Source: Sulfurimonas sp. (GTDB lineage Bacteria; Campylobacterota; Campylobacteria; Campylobacterales; Sulfurimonadaceae). Taken from it: a stretch of DNA of 64,000 nucleotides. Of the stretch, positions 53,784 to 63,397 are shown one piece after another. The position numbers and the translations under genes were made by a program. The DNA is taken from the NCBI GenBank assembly GCA_027063505.1, contig JAMORO010000061.1, forward strand, positions 1-64,000, in the 5' to 3' direction. Position 1 is the first letter of the stretch. The number at the start of each line of letters is the position of its first letter. The notes under the pieces were generated by a model. That model worked only from the letters and a program-made list of their open reading frames with translations, made no database searches and had not been told where the DNA came from.

Positions 53784-55610
53784 TTAAAACTCCCATCCTG
53801 CTTTTAGAAAAAGAGATCTACCACCATCATAAAAGTCATTATTAGTTGTACTTGTAGGCAGTGCATAGTATGTGCCTTTATCAAAGATGTCTTTTACAAT
53901 CAAAGAGAGTGTAAGATCTTTGATCATGTATGTGAGTGTTCCATCAAGAAGTGTACTATCTGACATATCATCTCTTATATCAGTATCACTACGTTTAGAG
54001 CTTGAAACATATTTTAAAAGTGTACTGATACTAATACCAGAGTTAAATTCATAGAGTGCAGAAGCACTAGTTAATATGTTTGCAACATCTGGGATATTGT
54101 TATTATCATTATCTTTAGCATCTACATAGGAGCTAAGTAAATTAAGTTCTAAGTTTCTTAAAGGAGTATATATATACTCAAGTTCAGCACCTTGAAATGT
54201 TCCAGTGCTATTTTGTACATATGTTCCATCTTTCGTAATCATATCGTTTAATGTAGTTTTATAAATATTTAAACGGAGTACATTTACAGGATCTTTTTTA
54301 TATACAAATCCTAGTTCATAAGAGTTAGAAGTCTCTGCTTTTAACTCACTGTTTGAAGTGAGTTCTACCCAAGATGGTGCACGAAAAGCATTTGTATAGA
54401 GAGCTTTTAGTCGGAACTCTTTTGTTACTCGATATATCAAGCTTAAGGTAGGAGAAAATGCATCTCCAAAGTCTGAGTAGTTGTCATATCTTAGGCCTGC
54501 AGAGATATCTAAGTCTGGAGTAAGTGTATATTTGTCATTAAAATAGAAAGAGAAAGTATCTCTCTCTAAATCTGGAGCAGCAATTGTTGCTAATGTACTC
54601 TCTAGGACTTTTGCAAACTCAACTCTTGTTCCAAAAAGTAATTCATTATTTTTTATGATGTTTGATTTGAAATCGACTTGTGCATAGTAGGCATTTTCAC
54701 TGTATTTGGCATTTATTGTACCGGCAAGAGAGTGTCTTGTTTCAACATCTTGAGTATATTGTGAGTAACCTGTAAGTAGTTCAATATGGTTATCTTTTCC
54801 TAGTCTGTTTTTATATGATAGTTGTGCAAATATTGCTTCATTGATATTAGAGTATCTATTTTTATTTGTATCTGGAATAGTAAAAATACCATAGGCATTA
54901 CCTTGCTCCGACTGCTTCACTCTTGCGATAACTCCTAAATGTTCATCTTTTACATTTAATCCTACTGAGTAGTCAGTGAGGTCTCTATCTGTAGTTTCAA
55001 TTGTTTTATCGCTATTCTGGTAGTAGCCATCGACAGAAACTTTTACATCGCCTACTAGAGTAGAGAGTATCGCCCCACCACTATAGTTATCATATGTTCC
55101 TCCTGAGATAAAGAGGTTGTTTTTGTTGTCATCATTTGCACTTTTTGTAATGATGTTAACAACACCGCTTATTGCTCCACTTCCATATAAAACTGAGCCT
55201 GCACCCCGAATAACTTCTATGCGTTCTATTAATTCTATAGGAAAGTCTAAAAAATAGTAGATAGAGCCACGGTAAGTATTGTTAATAGTTACACCATCTA
55301 GCATAAGTTTGACTTCACCTTTTTGTGATACTCCACGAAAAACAACAACAAGAACACCACTTTTTTCTCGTTTAAGCTGTACTCCTGGAACTTGTGATAA
55401 TGCTTCAAAGACATTAGTTATACCTAGCTTTTGAAGTTTTTCACTATGAAGGATGGTTACAAATGAAGGAGAGTCATCAATATTCAGTTTTGTTTTTGTA
55501 GCTATTTCACTAACCTCGTCAAGGCTATCTAAAAAATCAGTTTCAAAATCAAGCTCACTATCTCCGAGTAGGAGAGATACTAGTAGTGTAAAAAGTAAAA
55601 TTTTTTTCAT
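53784..55610 (-). CDS. TonB-dependent outer-membrane receptor
   Basis: A 608-residue receptor with signal peptide (KKILLFTLLVSLLLG), plug domain (about 40-160; PSFVTILHSEKLQKLG, LSQVPGVQLKREKSG, IERIEVIRGAGSVLYGSGAISGVVNIITK) and a barrel ending in the C-terminal aromatic signature KAGWEF. Just after the signal peptide is an acidic stretch with a possible TonB box. It is rather small, in the range of vitamin B12 or metal-chelate receptors. Gene context with YfiR-like and GGDEF-EAL suggests that uptake or ligand binding is coupled to c-di-GMP. Confidence 0.88.
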   Translation of the reverse strand: MKKILLFTLLVSLLLGDSELDFETDFLDSLDEVSEIATKTKLNIDDSPSFVTILHSEKLQKLGITNVFEALSQVPGVQLKREKSGVLVVVFRGVSQKGEVKLMLDGVTINNTYRGSIYYFLDFPIELIERIEVIRGAGSVLYGSGAISGVVNIITKSANDDNKNNLFISGGTYDNYSGGAILSTLVGDVKVSVDGYYQNSDKTIETTDRDLTDYSVGLNVKDEHLGVIARVKQSEQGNAYGIFTIPDTNKNRYSNINEAIFAQLSYKNRLGKDNHIELLTGYSQYTQDVETRHSLAGTINAKYSENAYYAQVDFKSNIIKNNELLFGTRVEFAKVLESTLATIAAPDLERDTFSFYFNDKYTLTPDLDISAGLRYDNYSDFGDAFSPTLSLIYRVTKEFRLKALYTNAFRAPSWVELTSNSELKAETSNSYELGFVYKKDPVNVLRLNIYKTTLNDMITKDGTYVQNSTGTFQGAELEYIYTPLRNLELNLLSSYVDAKDNDNNNIPDVANILTSASALYEFNSGISISTLLKYVSSSKRSDTDIRDDMSDSTLLDGTLTYMIKDLTLSLIVKDIFDKGTYYALPTSTTNNDFYDGGRSLFLKAGWEF

Positions 55611-55624
55611 AAAACCCTCTGTAC

Positions 55625-55659
55625 TATTTATATAGATAAATACTATTACGAATATTATA
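55625..55659 (-). promoter_or_regulatory. -10 box and dyad upstream of TonB receptor
   Basis: A minus-strand TATAAT (55654-55659) predicts a start near 55647. A dyad TATTTAT-ATAG-ATAAATA (55625-55642) lies at the transcript start, between promoter and GAGGG ribosome-binding site. It is a candidate operator or leader hairpin. It does not clearly match a Fur box. Confidence 0.4.
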
Positions 55660-55681
55660 GCATTTATTTATATAAAAGTTA

Positions 55682-56941
55682 CTATTTGATAGTTGTAAGT
55701 TTTATTTTATATCCAATACTAAAAACATTGACTATAAAATTACTAGGAAGTTTTTTTCTTAGTAGTTTTACTAAAGTTTTTACACTCTCTTTCTTATCTA
55801 TATATTCACTTCCCCACAGTTGTAAGTATATCTTTTCATAAGTTGCTTGATAGTTGATGGAAGAGAAGAGAAGTGATAAAAAAAGAAATTCATTTTTAGT
55901 AAGAACTATTTCTTGGTTTTTATGTAAAAGTTGAAGATGCTCTTTATGCCAAGAGAGTTCAGAATCTATATGAATGAGTATACTTTTTTCTTTCTGTTTC
56001 ACCTTATGTAGTTTATTATTGTGGGCGAAAAAATAGTTGCTTTTTCCTAAATCTTTTGCATTGTACATTGCTATATCTGCAAGGTTTAAAAGAGTAGCTT
56101 GATCTGTAGTATCATAAGGAAACTGACTAATTCCAATACTGCATGAAGGTTGAATAGTCCCAGTTTTACAGACAATTAGTTCAGATGTAAAATTAATAAT
56201 ATTAGTAGCAATTTTTTCGATGTTACCTATAGATGAGTAGTTTTTTAAGAGTAGTAAGAACTCATCACCACTTCTTCTCGCTAATAAGTCATCTTTTGTA
56301 ATTGCTTGAGAGATTTTATAGGTAATAGATTGGAGTACAAAATCTCCAATCTCATGGCCATAAGTGTCATTAATACTCTTGAAATTATCTATATCTATGA
56401 AGAAAAGTACAAACTCTATACTCTCTTCTCTGGCCTGTTTTACAAATGTTGTCAACTCATTATCGAACATAAATTTATTTGGGAGTTGTGTTAGTGGGTC
56501 AAAATGAGCTAAGTTATATAACTCTTCAATTCTATTTATTGTTTCCATATGCTGTTTTGCTTGCTCTTGGAGAGTATGTGCGATAGCATGGAGTCTCTCA
56601 AAGAGTAGCGTGACATTTATAGGTTTTGGGATAAATCCAGCACTTCCCAAGTTAATAGAATTGAGGATGTTCTCTTTATCATCATGTGCTGACATTACAA
56701 TAACAGGTTGTTCTTTTTTTATCTCTTTTATTTTAGCTGTGAGTTCTAAACCACAGAGGATAGGAAGATTTATATCTGTTATTACTATATCTGGTTTTTT
56801 TTCTTTATACATTTCTAAGCCCTCTTGTCCATTATAGGCTTGGTAGAGCTCTTTTACATCTTCTTCTAAAAGCATTTTTATCTGATCCTGTGCATCATAA
56901 TCATCTTCTATAAAAAGGAGTGTATAGTTTTTAAGAGGCAT
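55682..56941 (-). CDS. REC-GGDEF-winged-helix triple-domain regulator
   Basis: A 419-residue protein. The receiver (1-120) has IEDD, acceptor D in ITDINLP, S in VMSAHDD and K in PKPI. The GGDEF domain (about 145-310) has DPLTQLPNK, FFIDIDNFKSIND and active site RRSGDEF, an SGDEF variant likely still active; no RxxD inhibitory site is seen. An OmpR/PhoB-type winged helix (about 345-417) follows: LTKNEFLFLSLLF, YEKIYLQLWG, VKTLVKLLRKKLPSNFIVNVFSIGYKI. A diguanylate cyclase fused to a DNA-binding domain is unusual. It overlaps the MASE1 kinase gene by 11 bases and is the last gene of the array. Confidence 0.85.
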   Translation of the reverse strand: MPLKNYTLLFIEDDYDAQDQIKMLLEEDVKELYQAYNGQEGLEMYKEKKPDIVITDINLPILCGLELTAKIKEIKKEQPVIVMSAHDDKENILNSINLGSAGFIPKPINVTLLFERLHAIAHTLQEQAKQHMETINRIEELYNLAHFDPLTQLPNKFMFDNELTTFVKQAREESIEFVLFFIDIDNFKSINDTYGHEIGDFVLQSITYKISQAITKDDLLARRSGDEFLLLLKNYSSIGNIEKIATNIINFTSELIVCKTGTIQPSCSIGISQFPYDTTDQATLLNLADIAMYNAKDLGKSNYFFAHNNKLHKVKQKEKSILIHIDSELSWHKEHLQLLHKNQEIVLTKNEFLFLSLLFSSINYQATYEKIYLQLWGSEYIDKKESVKTLVKLLRKKLPSNFIVNVFSIGYKIKLTTIK

Positions 56942-58559
56942 GAGTATACTCCTTGAGCATTATTTTAAATATGACACCATCTGGAGTATTTAAAAAAGTA
57001 ATTTCTCCATTTAGTTTATCAGTAATTATCATTTTTGTCATATATAGACCAAGTCCTGTTCCATTTTTACTTTTTTTTGTAGAAAAGTAGGGATCAAATA
57101 TTTTATCGGCAATAGTCTCTGAAATCCCTCCTGCATTATCTTCAATAAAAATAATAATACTGTTTTTTTCTTTTTTTAGAGAGATCTGTATGAACTTCTC
57201 TTCTCTCTCTAACTCTAGTAAAGCATCTTTAGAATTGTTGATAATATTGAGTATAGCTTGTCCTAGTTCACTTGGGTAACCACTACTGTAGAACTGAGTA
57301 TCTTCTAGAAAACTGAGTTTTATATTATTTGTAGCATAGATATTTTGAACTATATTTAAGACTCCATGAATAACTTCATTAATATTAATTTTTTCCTCTA
57401 TCTTTTCTGACTTAAAAAAGTTTCTGAAATCATCAATAGTCTTTGACATATGAGTAATCTGTTTGTTCGAACTCTTTTGAAAATACTCTATAGCTTTATC
57501 ATCTAGTTTCCCTTTCATATATTTTGAAACTAGAAGCTGATTTGCTAAAGAGAGGTTGTTTAGTGGCTGTCTCCATTGGTGAGCTATCATCGCTATCATC
57601 TCACCCATCTGTGCTTGTCTTGACTGCTGGAGTAAAAAAAGTTGCTGCTCTCTATTTTTATTTACTTCATCAGTAACTCTATTTTTAAGTGTTTGTATAT
57701 TTCTTTTTCTCTCTTCAAAAAATATACCTATAATAAAAACCATAGATATATGAGCAAGAATAAAAAGGTTGTAGTTTATGATATCATCAATTGTATTTTT
57801 ACTATGAAATACCCCAATACCAATGTATACAGAGTATGAAGAAACTAGTGCTAAAACAACACTCATAGTAGCCCCATAGGTGAAGCCTTTATAGGTAACT
57901 ATAAAAACTAAAACAGAGATAGAGATACTTAAAAGAAGCATGGCATTTGAAACAACAAGAACAACTTCTAAAAAGTAGATAAAAAGAGCAAAAATATATA
58001 TGTATATAAAGTACTCTATTAAGTTGATTTTTTTTAAATTTTGAAAAAGTAGTAGTAAAAAAGGAGTGAAAAGGAGTTGTCCCATTATGTTTCCAAACCA
58101 CCATGAAAAACTGGACTCTAAATACATATTATCTGATATTATACTACTTGAGAGTAGTAGTGCATTTGAAAAAGTAGCACTGATTAACTGTATAAATAGA
58201 ATAATTCCAATAAGTCCAAAAATATCCCTAAATGCTTTAAGATTAATATCTAGTTTAAATTTTTGAAATAGGTAGTAACCAATAATTCCCTCACCTGAAT
58301 TTATAGTAGCGATGCCAAATGAAGTAAGAAGGGGAATGTCAGTACTTACAGCTAGAAACAGTTGTCCTATAAAAATACCTGGCCAAACTCTTTTTCCAAA
58401 GAAAAGTATAAATCCTAATGCAATACCCTCAGAAGCAAAGATTCCGATGTTTACAATACTGTTTCCATGTAGAAAAAGTAAGCTGAGTTTACCAGTAATA
58501 AAATATAGTAGTGCAAGAGCCACTATAGGTATTAAAGTTGTTTTAGTTATGCTATTCAT
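56931..58559 (-). CDS. MASE1 sensor histidine kinase
   Basis: A 542-residue kinase. The N-terminal 290 residues form an eight-helix MASE1-like membrane sensor (LALLYFITGKLSLLFLHGNSIVNIG, ASEGIALGFILFFGKRVWPGIFIGQ). A coiled coil and a HisKA follow with H-box MIAHQWRQPLNNL (about 325), then HATPase (NIINNSKDALLE, DNAGGISE, GTGLGLYMTKMI). It is one of four array kinases sharing this H-box. It overlaps the neighbours by 8 and 11 bases. The signal is unknown. Confidence 0.9.
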   Translation of the reverse strand: MNSITKTTLIPIVALALLYFITGKLSLLFLHGNSIVNIGIFASEGIALGFILFFGKRVWPGIFIGQLFLAVSTDIPLLTSFGIATINSGEGIIGYYLFQKFKLDINLKAFRDIFGLIGIILFIQLISATFSNALLLSSSIISDNMYLESSFSWWFGNIMGQLLFTPFLLLLFQNLKKINLIEYFIYIYIFALFIYFLEVVLVVSNAMLLLSISISVLVFIVTYKGFTYGATMSVVLALVSSYSVYIGIGVFHSKNTIDDIINYNLFILAHISMVFIIGIFFEERKRNIQTLKNRVTDEVNKNREQQLFLLQQSRQAQMGEMIAMIAHQWRQPLNNLSLANQLLVSKYMKGKLDDKAIEYFQKSSNKQITHMSKTIDDFRNFFKSEKIEEKININEVIHGVLNIVQNIYATNNIKLSFLEDTQFYSSGYPSELGQAILNIINNSKDALLELEREEKFIQISLKKEKNSIIIFIEDNAGGISETIADKIFDPYFSTKKSKNGTGLGLYMTKMIITDKLNGEITFLNTPDGVIFKIMLKEYTHAS

Positions 58560-60093
58560 ATTCTATCTCATTGTTTTTTAGGATTATACTGAAAATTGCA
58601 CCATTATTAGAATTGTTCATGTTAAGTTTTCCACTACAGTGCTCTTCAACGATAATTTTACTCATATAAAGACCAAGACCTGTTCCCTCTTTCTCTAGTT
58701 TTGTTGAGAAGTAGGGATCAAAAATTTTCTCCATAATATTTTCAGGAATTCCTCCTCCATTATCGCTGATATAGAGTGTGGTCGCATCAATTTTTAAAAC
58801 TATTTTTGGTCTTTTAATATTTTTATGTACGAGTACATCTTCTGCATTTTTGAGAAGGTTAAGTACAACTTGTACAAGCTCATTTTCATATGAAAAAAAC
58901 TGTGTAACTTCTTTCTTTTCTACAGCAAACTCTATTCCATTGGCTACTAATGAACTTTCTACGAGATTTAAAGACTTTTTTAAAATAATATCAAAATTCG
59001 TAACTTGCATCTCTTTTTCAGGTTTAAAAAAATCTCTAAAGTCGTTAATCGTAGCACTAAGATACTCGATATTTTCTGATATTTTGGCAGTAAGTTGTAT
59101 AGATGTCTCAACACTCAGTTTGTTTCTTTTTATACGTTGGTTTATAACTGAACTTGCAGTTCCTATAACATTTAAAGGTTGTCTCCACTGGTGTGCTATC
59201 ATTGCTATCATCTCACCCATCTGTGCTTGACGAGATTGTTGAAATATTATTTTGTCTTTTTCTCGACTCTTCTGCACCTCATTAAAAACTAATTTTTCAA
59301 GATTGTTATTAAGAAAATTAAGTTCGTGATTCTTCTTTTGTAATAGTTTGTCTTTTTGAAAATAGTCTATCCATAAGTCAACCTTTAAAATAAACTCTTC
59401 AAAGACAAAAGGTTTTTTTAGAATATCATTAGCACCATTTTTAAGAACCTCTCTGATTATTTCTGGTGTAGTTGTACCTGAAAGAACCATTATGGGTAGG
59501 TGTCTAAAGTTTATATTTTGGCGGATGATTTTAAGTACATCAAGTCCATGTATATCTGGAAGTTCCATATCGAGTATAAGTAGGTTGTACTCTTTAGTTT
59601 TTAGCTGTTTTACACCTTTTTTTGCACTTAAAGCATAATCAACATTATAATTGCGAGGTTCGAGAATAGTTTTTATCTGTTTACAGATAAAAGTTGAATC
59701 ATCAATAATTAAAATATTTTCATTTTTAGCAGCTTCTAAGGAGTTGATAATTTTTACAATTTCAGAAATAGAGTAGAGAAGATTTGTATCTTTAATAATA
59801 TAGTCAAGTATTCCATACTGAAATAGCTCTTCTCTTAAATCATTATCTTGAGTAGAAGTTAGAACAACTACCTTTGTAGTACAAAGAGATTGGATATTTG
59901 CTATAAGTTCAGAACCTTCTCCATCTGGGAGGTGTAAATCTAAAATGATGAGTTCATATTTATTTGATTTAAGGAATAGTTTTGCTTCTGAGAGTCTGAA
60001 TGCTTGTGAAACATTAAAGTCTAGTTTTTTTAATTCATTTTTTATAATGTTGTTAAGTGTTTTAGAATCTTCTATTACAAGTATATTTGTCAT
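58552..60093 (-). CDS. Double-receiver histidine kinase
   Basis: A 513-residue soluble kinase. The first receiver (1-115) has VIEDS and acceptor D in ILDLHLP, but lacks the usual K-P pair (IIKDTN). The second receiver (about 125-240) is canonical: IIDDS, D in ILDMELP, S in VLSGT, K in KKPF. A coiled coil leads to HisKA (MIAHQWRQPLNVI) and HATPase (NLLKNAEDVL, DNGGGIPE, GTGLGLYMSKII). Input is therefore phosphoryl transfer rather than a ligand. It overlaps the next kinase by eight bases and the previous by one (TAATG). Confidence 0.9.
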   Translation of the reverse strand: MTNILVIEDSKTLNNIIKNELKKLDFNVSQAFRLSEAKLFLKSNKYELIILDLHLPDGEGSELIANIQSLCTTKVVVLTSTQDNDLREELFQYGILDYIIKDTNLLYSISEIVKIINSLEAAKNENILIIDDSTFICKQIKTILEPRNYNVDYALSAKKGVKQLKTKEYNLLILDMELPDIHGLDVLKIIRQNINFRHLPIMVLSGTTTPEIIREVLKNGANDILKKPFVFEEFILKVDLWIDYFQKDKLLQKKNHELNFLNNNLEKLVFNEVQKSREKDKIIFQQSRQAQMGEMIAMIAHQWRQPLNVIGTASSVINQRIKRNKLSVETSIQLTAKISENIEYLSATINDFRDFFKPEKEMQVTNFDIILKKSLNLVESSLVANGIEFAVEKKEVTQFFSYENELVQVVLNLLKNAEDVLVHKNIKRPKIVLKIDATTLYISDNGGGIPENIMEKIFDPYFSTKLEKEGTGLGLYMSKIIVEEHCSGKLNMNNSNNGAIFSIILKNNEIEYE

Positions 60094-61400
60094 TACTGTA
60101 CTTCTTTTGGTAATGTTATTCGAAAGAGAGCACCCGAGTCTCTATTTTCTACTTCTAGTAAGCCAGAACAGTGCTCTTGAATGATCGTTTTTGACATATA
60201 AAGTCCAAGTCCTGTACCATCTTTTTGTATTTTTGTAGAGAAGTAAGGGTCAAAAATATTATTTATAATATCAGGGGAAATACCCCCTCCATTGTCACTT
60301 AGCTCTAAGTATATATCTTTGTCTGTTTCATACGTGTGAATTTTTATAAAAGGTTTTATAATTTTGTTTTCCAGTAAAACATCTTCAGAATTTTTAATAA
60401 GATTAAGAATTACTTGTTTTAACTCATTTGGAAATGTCTTAACTTGAACATTAGATTGAAAATCTTTGATAATAGTTATGTTCTGAGCTTTTATAGTATC
60501 TTCTATAATATTTAATACACACTCTGAAATCTCTTCGAGAGTTGTTATTTTCTTCTCTTTATTTGTCTTAAAGAACTCTCTAAAGTCATTTATTGTTGTG
60601 CTTAGATGTTGCGAATAGCTTGAGATTTTACTTGAGAGTTCTATCGCTAACTCTTTACTTAGTTTATCCCTTTTAACTTTTAAGTTAATCGCGCCACTAG
60701 CCGAGCTAATGGCTGCTAAAGGTTGTCTCCACTGATGGGCTATCATGCTTATCATCTCACCCATCTGAGCTAAACGAGACTGTTCAAGTAACTGTTTGTC
60801 TTTTTCAGAGTTTCTCTCTAACTCATTTTCTAGTTTTGTGATGTTTTCAAAAGAGACTATATATTTTGTTTCATTATCTTGATAATACTCTTGGAAGTTT
60901 ACTTGAAAAATATTTACTATGTTATTAATATCGAGTATTTTTACTTTATGTATTGCTTCAGGATTGTTAAGTAAGTGCTGTAACCAGCTCTCATCAGCAG
61001 AAACTTTTTTTTGTAAGTAACCCTCTCCTGCAAGAAATTTATCACAGATACAAGAGTAGTTTTTTAAAAAATCATCCATTGATTGAAGATGAAAAAAGTT
61101 TAGAAAACTTCTATTAACATCGATAAGTTTTTTGCCATTTGTGATAACTAGAAATGCCGTTACATTATTAAATATATTATTTATTTGTGTTTGATGTATA
61201 GTATGTATTTTTAAAATATACTCTATAAAAAGATAAATAAATAAAAGCAAAAAGATAAATAAAAATAGAACAACTGTTATAGATACTGTTGCTTCTTTTT
61301 TAAACTCTTGGTTAAACTCGAGAAAGAGTATTAAGGAGGCTACTAAAAAATAGAATATAAGATTGATATATTTAATTTTGTTGAGTTTCTCAAGTATCAT
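60093..61400 (-). CDS. Membrane PAS histidine kinase
   Basis: A 435-residue kinase. Two close membrane helices (about 12-28 and 38-62) leave almost no periplasmic loop. A PAS-like domain (about 75-190; FNNVTAFLVITNGKKLIDVNRSFLNFF) contains the cysteine pair CIC. HisKA (MIAHQWRQPLAAI, about 220) and HATPase (NLIKNSEDVLLE, DNGGGISP, GTGLGLYMSKTI) follow. The closest relative in view is the partial kinase at the window edge. One-base TAATG overlaps on both sides. Confidence 0.9.
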   Translation of the reverse strand: MILEKLNKIKYINLIFYFLVASLILFLEFNQEFKKEATVSITVVLFLFIFLLLFIYLFIEYILKIHTIHQTQINNIFNNVTAFLVITNGKKLIDVNRSFLNFFHLQSMDDFLKNYSCICDKFLAGEGYLQKKVSADESWLQHLLNNPEAIHKVKILDINNIVNIFQVNFQEYYQDNETKYIVSFENITKLENELERNSEKDKQLLEQSRLAQMGEMISMIAHQWRQPLAAISSASGAINLKVKRDKLSKELAIELSSKISSYSQHLSTTINDFREFFKTNKEKKITTLEEISECVLNIIEDTIKAQNITIIKDFQSNVQVKTFPNELKQVILNLIKNSEDVLLENKIIKPFIKIHTYETDKDIYLELSDNGGGISPDIINNIFDPYFSTKIQKDGTGLGLYMSKTIIQEHCSGLLEVENRDSGALFRITLPKEVQ

Positions 61401-63397
61401 TACTCTTTATTACCTACAAGAAGTGGTGCAGGTTTACCAAAGTAATACCCTTGAGAAAAATCTACACCTATATTTTTAGTGATTTTATAAATTGCTTCAT
61501 TCTCAATAAACTCTGCAATAGTTTGAATATTTTGCTCTTTTGCAAAAGTGACAATGCTTTTAACAACAGAGAGAGAGTATTCACTATCTTCTATATTTCG
61601 GATAAGGCAACCATCTATTTTTAAAATATCGGGTTGATAATCAAGAAGTCTTTCAAAGTTTGAATAACCTGCTCCAAAATCGTCAATCGCTATCTTTACT
61701 CCATACTCTTTAATTTGTGTAATAAATTTTTTAACAATACTAAAATCTTTGATACTCTCATCTTCTAAGAGCTCAAAAACCACTCTAGAAGCATTTTCTT
61801 TATGTGCATCGAGTAAGTTGATTATAGTCTGACGCATACTTTTTTGTTCGATATCAAGTGCTGAGAGGTTTATAGATATATCTACACTACAATTTTTAAG
61901 AATATTAAAAGAGTGTTCAAGGACAATAGTTGTGATTTTTGAGTAGTAGTCACTCTTCTTTGCTATTTCTAAAAAGAAAAATGGAGAGAGAACTTTACCC
62001 TCTTCATCTATGAGTCTTACTAGAGACTCATATTTTACTATCTCTTGTGTCTTGTTATCTATAATAGGCTGAAAATATGAGAGAATCTTAGATGAACTAA
62101 TAGCCTTTTTTATCATCTGTACTGTTTTCATATTCTCTTTTGCTTTTATCTGTTCGAGTGAAGCAAGATTGTTAGCGAGAATAAAAGTTTTTTTTGTTTT
62201 AAGTAGTCTGTTTATACCAATTTTTACAGACTCTAGAATCTTCTCTTTTTCATAAGAGATGCTAATTATGATAGAGATGTTATACTCAATCTCTTGAAGA
62301 TTTATTTTCTCCTCTTCTACACTCTCTTGAATGTCTCTTAACTCTCTTATAAACTCTTTAATATTATGCATATATTGTGTTGATTGGAGCACAAGTGCAT
62401 ACTCTCCATTGTCAAGGGGATAGAGTTTATCAAAACTATAAAATTCTGAAAATTTTTCTTGAAGATAGTGCAAAACTTTTCTTTGAATCTCTTCAACAGT
62501 CTTATAGTCATAAAACTCTTGTATATTTGCAAAATTATTTAGTTTTATGTAGATAAGAAGAGGAGCTTTTGCATCTTTAAGTTCATCGTTGAGTTGTTTA
62601 CTAGGGTTCATTATATGTGTAATGTCATTTCGTAGAGAGATATACTCTAAGATATTTCCATTTAGATCTAAAACAGGCATTATGAGACTATCTACATAGT
62701 AACTTTTTCCATTTTTAGCACGGTTTCGTACGATGCCTTTCCAGATCTCTTTTTTATTTTGAATAGTCTCCCAAATCTCTTTAAATATAGCAGGAGGATT
62801 ATCTGGGTGTCTCACAATATTATGAGATTTTCCGATAAGCTCTTCTCTTGTATATCCCGAAATTTCACAGAGTGCATCATTTACATATGTAATTACACCT
62901 TTGAGGTCAGTTTTAGAGACTATAGCACTTTGATTTGTCGCTTCTTTATACTCTTCTAAGAGGTGTAGATTGTTTTTTGCTTCATTAATATACTTAAATT
63001 TTTGTACGACTGTTGCAATTAAACTTGTAAGTTGATCGATATCAATAGGTTTTAAAAGGTAACCATTAACACCATACTTAATGCTATCCATAAAAAAGTT
63101 ATCTTCATTGTGTGCTGAGAGTATGATGATTGAAATATCTTCATCTGTTTTTCGAATCTTTTCACACAGTTCAAGACCATTAAGTTTCGGCATATTAATA
63201 TCTGTAATGACAATGTCAATACTGTTTTGCATAAATTTTTCGTACCCATCTTCCCCATCTACGGCAATGACAATGTTGTCAAAAAAGTCTTCAAGAATCA
63301 TAGTTGTCATCTCTCTCGCATCTTGGTTATCTTCAACATACAGTAGTGTAAGTTCTTGTGAATACTCTATTATCTCATCTACATCAATCATTTTCAT
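61400..63397 (-). CDS. REC-PAS-degenerate GGDEF-EAL protein
   Basis: A 665-residue soluble c-di-GMP phosphodiesterase. The receiver (10-130) has VEDN, D in ITDINMP, S in ILSAH, K in LKPI. A PAS domain (about 150-265; GVITYVNDALCEISGYTREELIGKSHNIVRHPD) resembles redox-sensing PAS of aerotaxis receptors. The GGDEF is degenerate (DNGEY at the active site), so cyclase activity is lost. The EAL domain (about 430-660) reads ESLVRL, INLSA, FELLED, IDDFGAGYS, LKIDG, AEFIE, SQGYYFGKP, keeping the metal and general-base residues. It overlaps the partial kinase by 14 bases and the PAS kinase by one. Confidence 0.88.
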   Translation of the reverse strand: MKMIDVDEIIEYSQELTLLYVEDNQDAREMTTMILEDFFDNIVIAVDGEDGYEKFMQNSIDIVITDINMPKLNGLELCEKIRKTDEDISIIILSAHNEDNFFMDSIKYGVNGYLLKPIDIDQLTSLIATVVQKFKYINEAKNNLHLLEEYKEATNQSAIVSKTDLKGVITYVNDALCEISGYTREELIGKSHNIVRHPDNPPAIFKEIWETIQNKKEIWKGIVRNRAKNGKSYYVDSLIMPVLDLNGNILEYISLRNDITHIMNPSKQLNDELKDAKAPLLIYIKLNNFANIQEFYDYKTVEEIQRKVLHYLQEKFSEFYSFDKLYPLDNGEYALVLQSTQYMHNIKEFIRELRDIQESVEEEKINLQEIEYNISIIISISYEKEKILESVKIGINRLLKTKKTFILANNLASLEQIKAKENMKTVQMIKKAISSSKILSYFQPIIDNKTQEIVKYESLVRLIDEEGKVLSPFFFLEIAKKSDYYSKITTIVLEHSFNILKNCSVDISINLSALDIEQKSMRQTIINLLDAHKENASRVVFELLEDESIKDFSIVKKFITQIKEYGVKIAIDDFGAGYSNFERLLDYQPDILKIDGCLIRNIEDSEYSLSVVKSIVTFAKEQNIQTIAEFIENEAIYKITKNIGVDFSQGYYFGKPAPLLVGNKE

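Noticed and set aside
58778-59230. 150-residue plus-strand ORF
   Set aside because: Mirror of the HATPase/HisKA region of the double-receiver kinase. A similar antisense ORF appears at 63487-63966 over a related kinase, as expected for shadows of conserved coding sequence.
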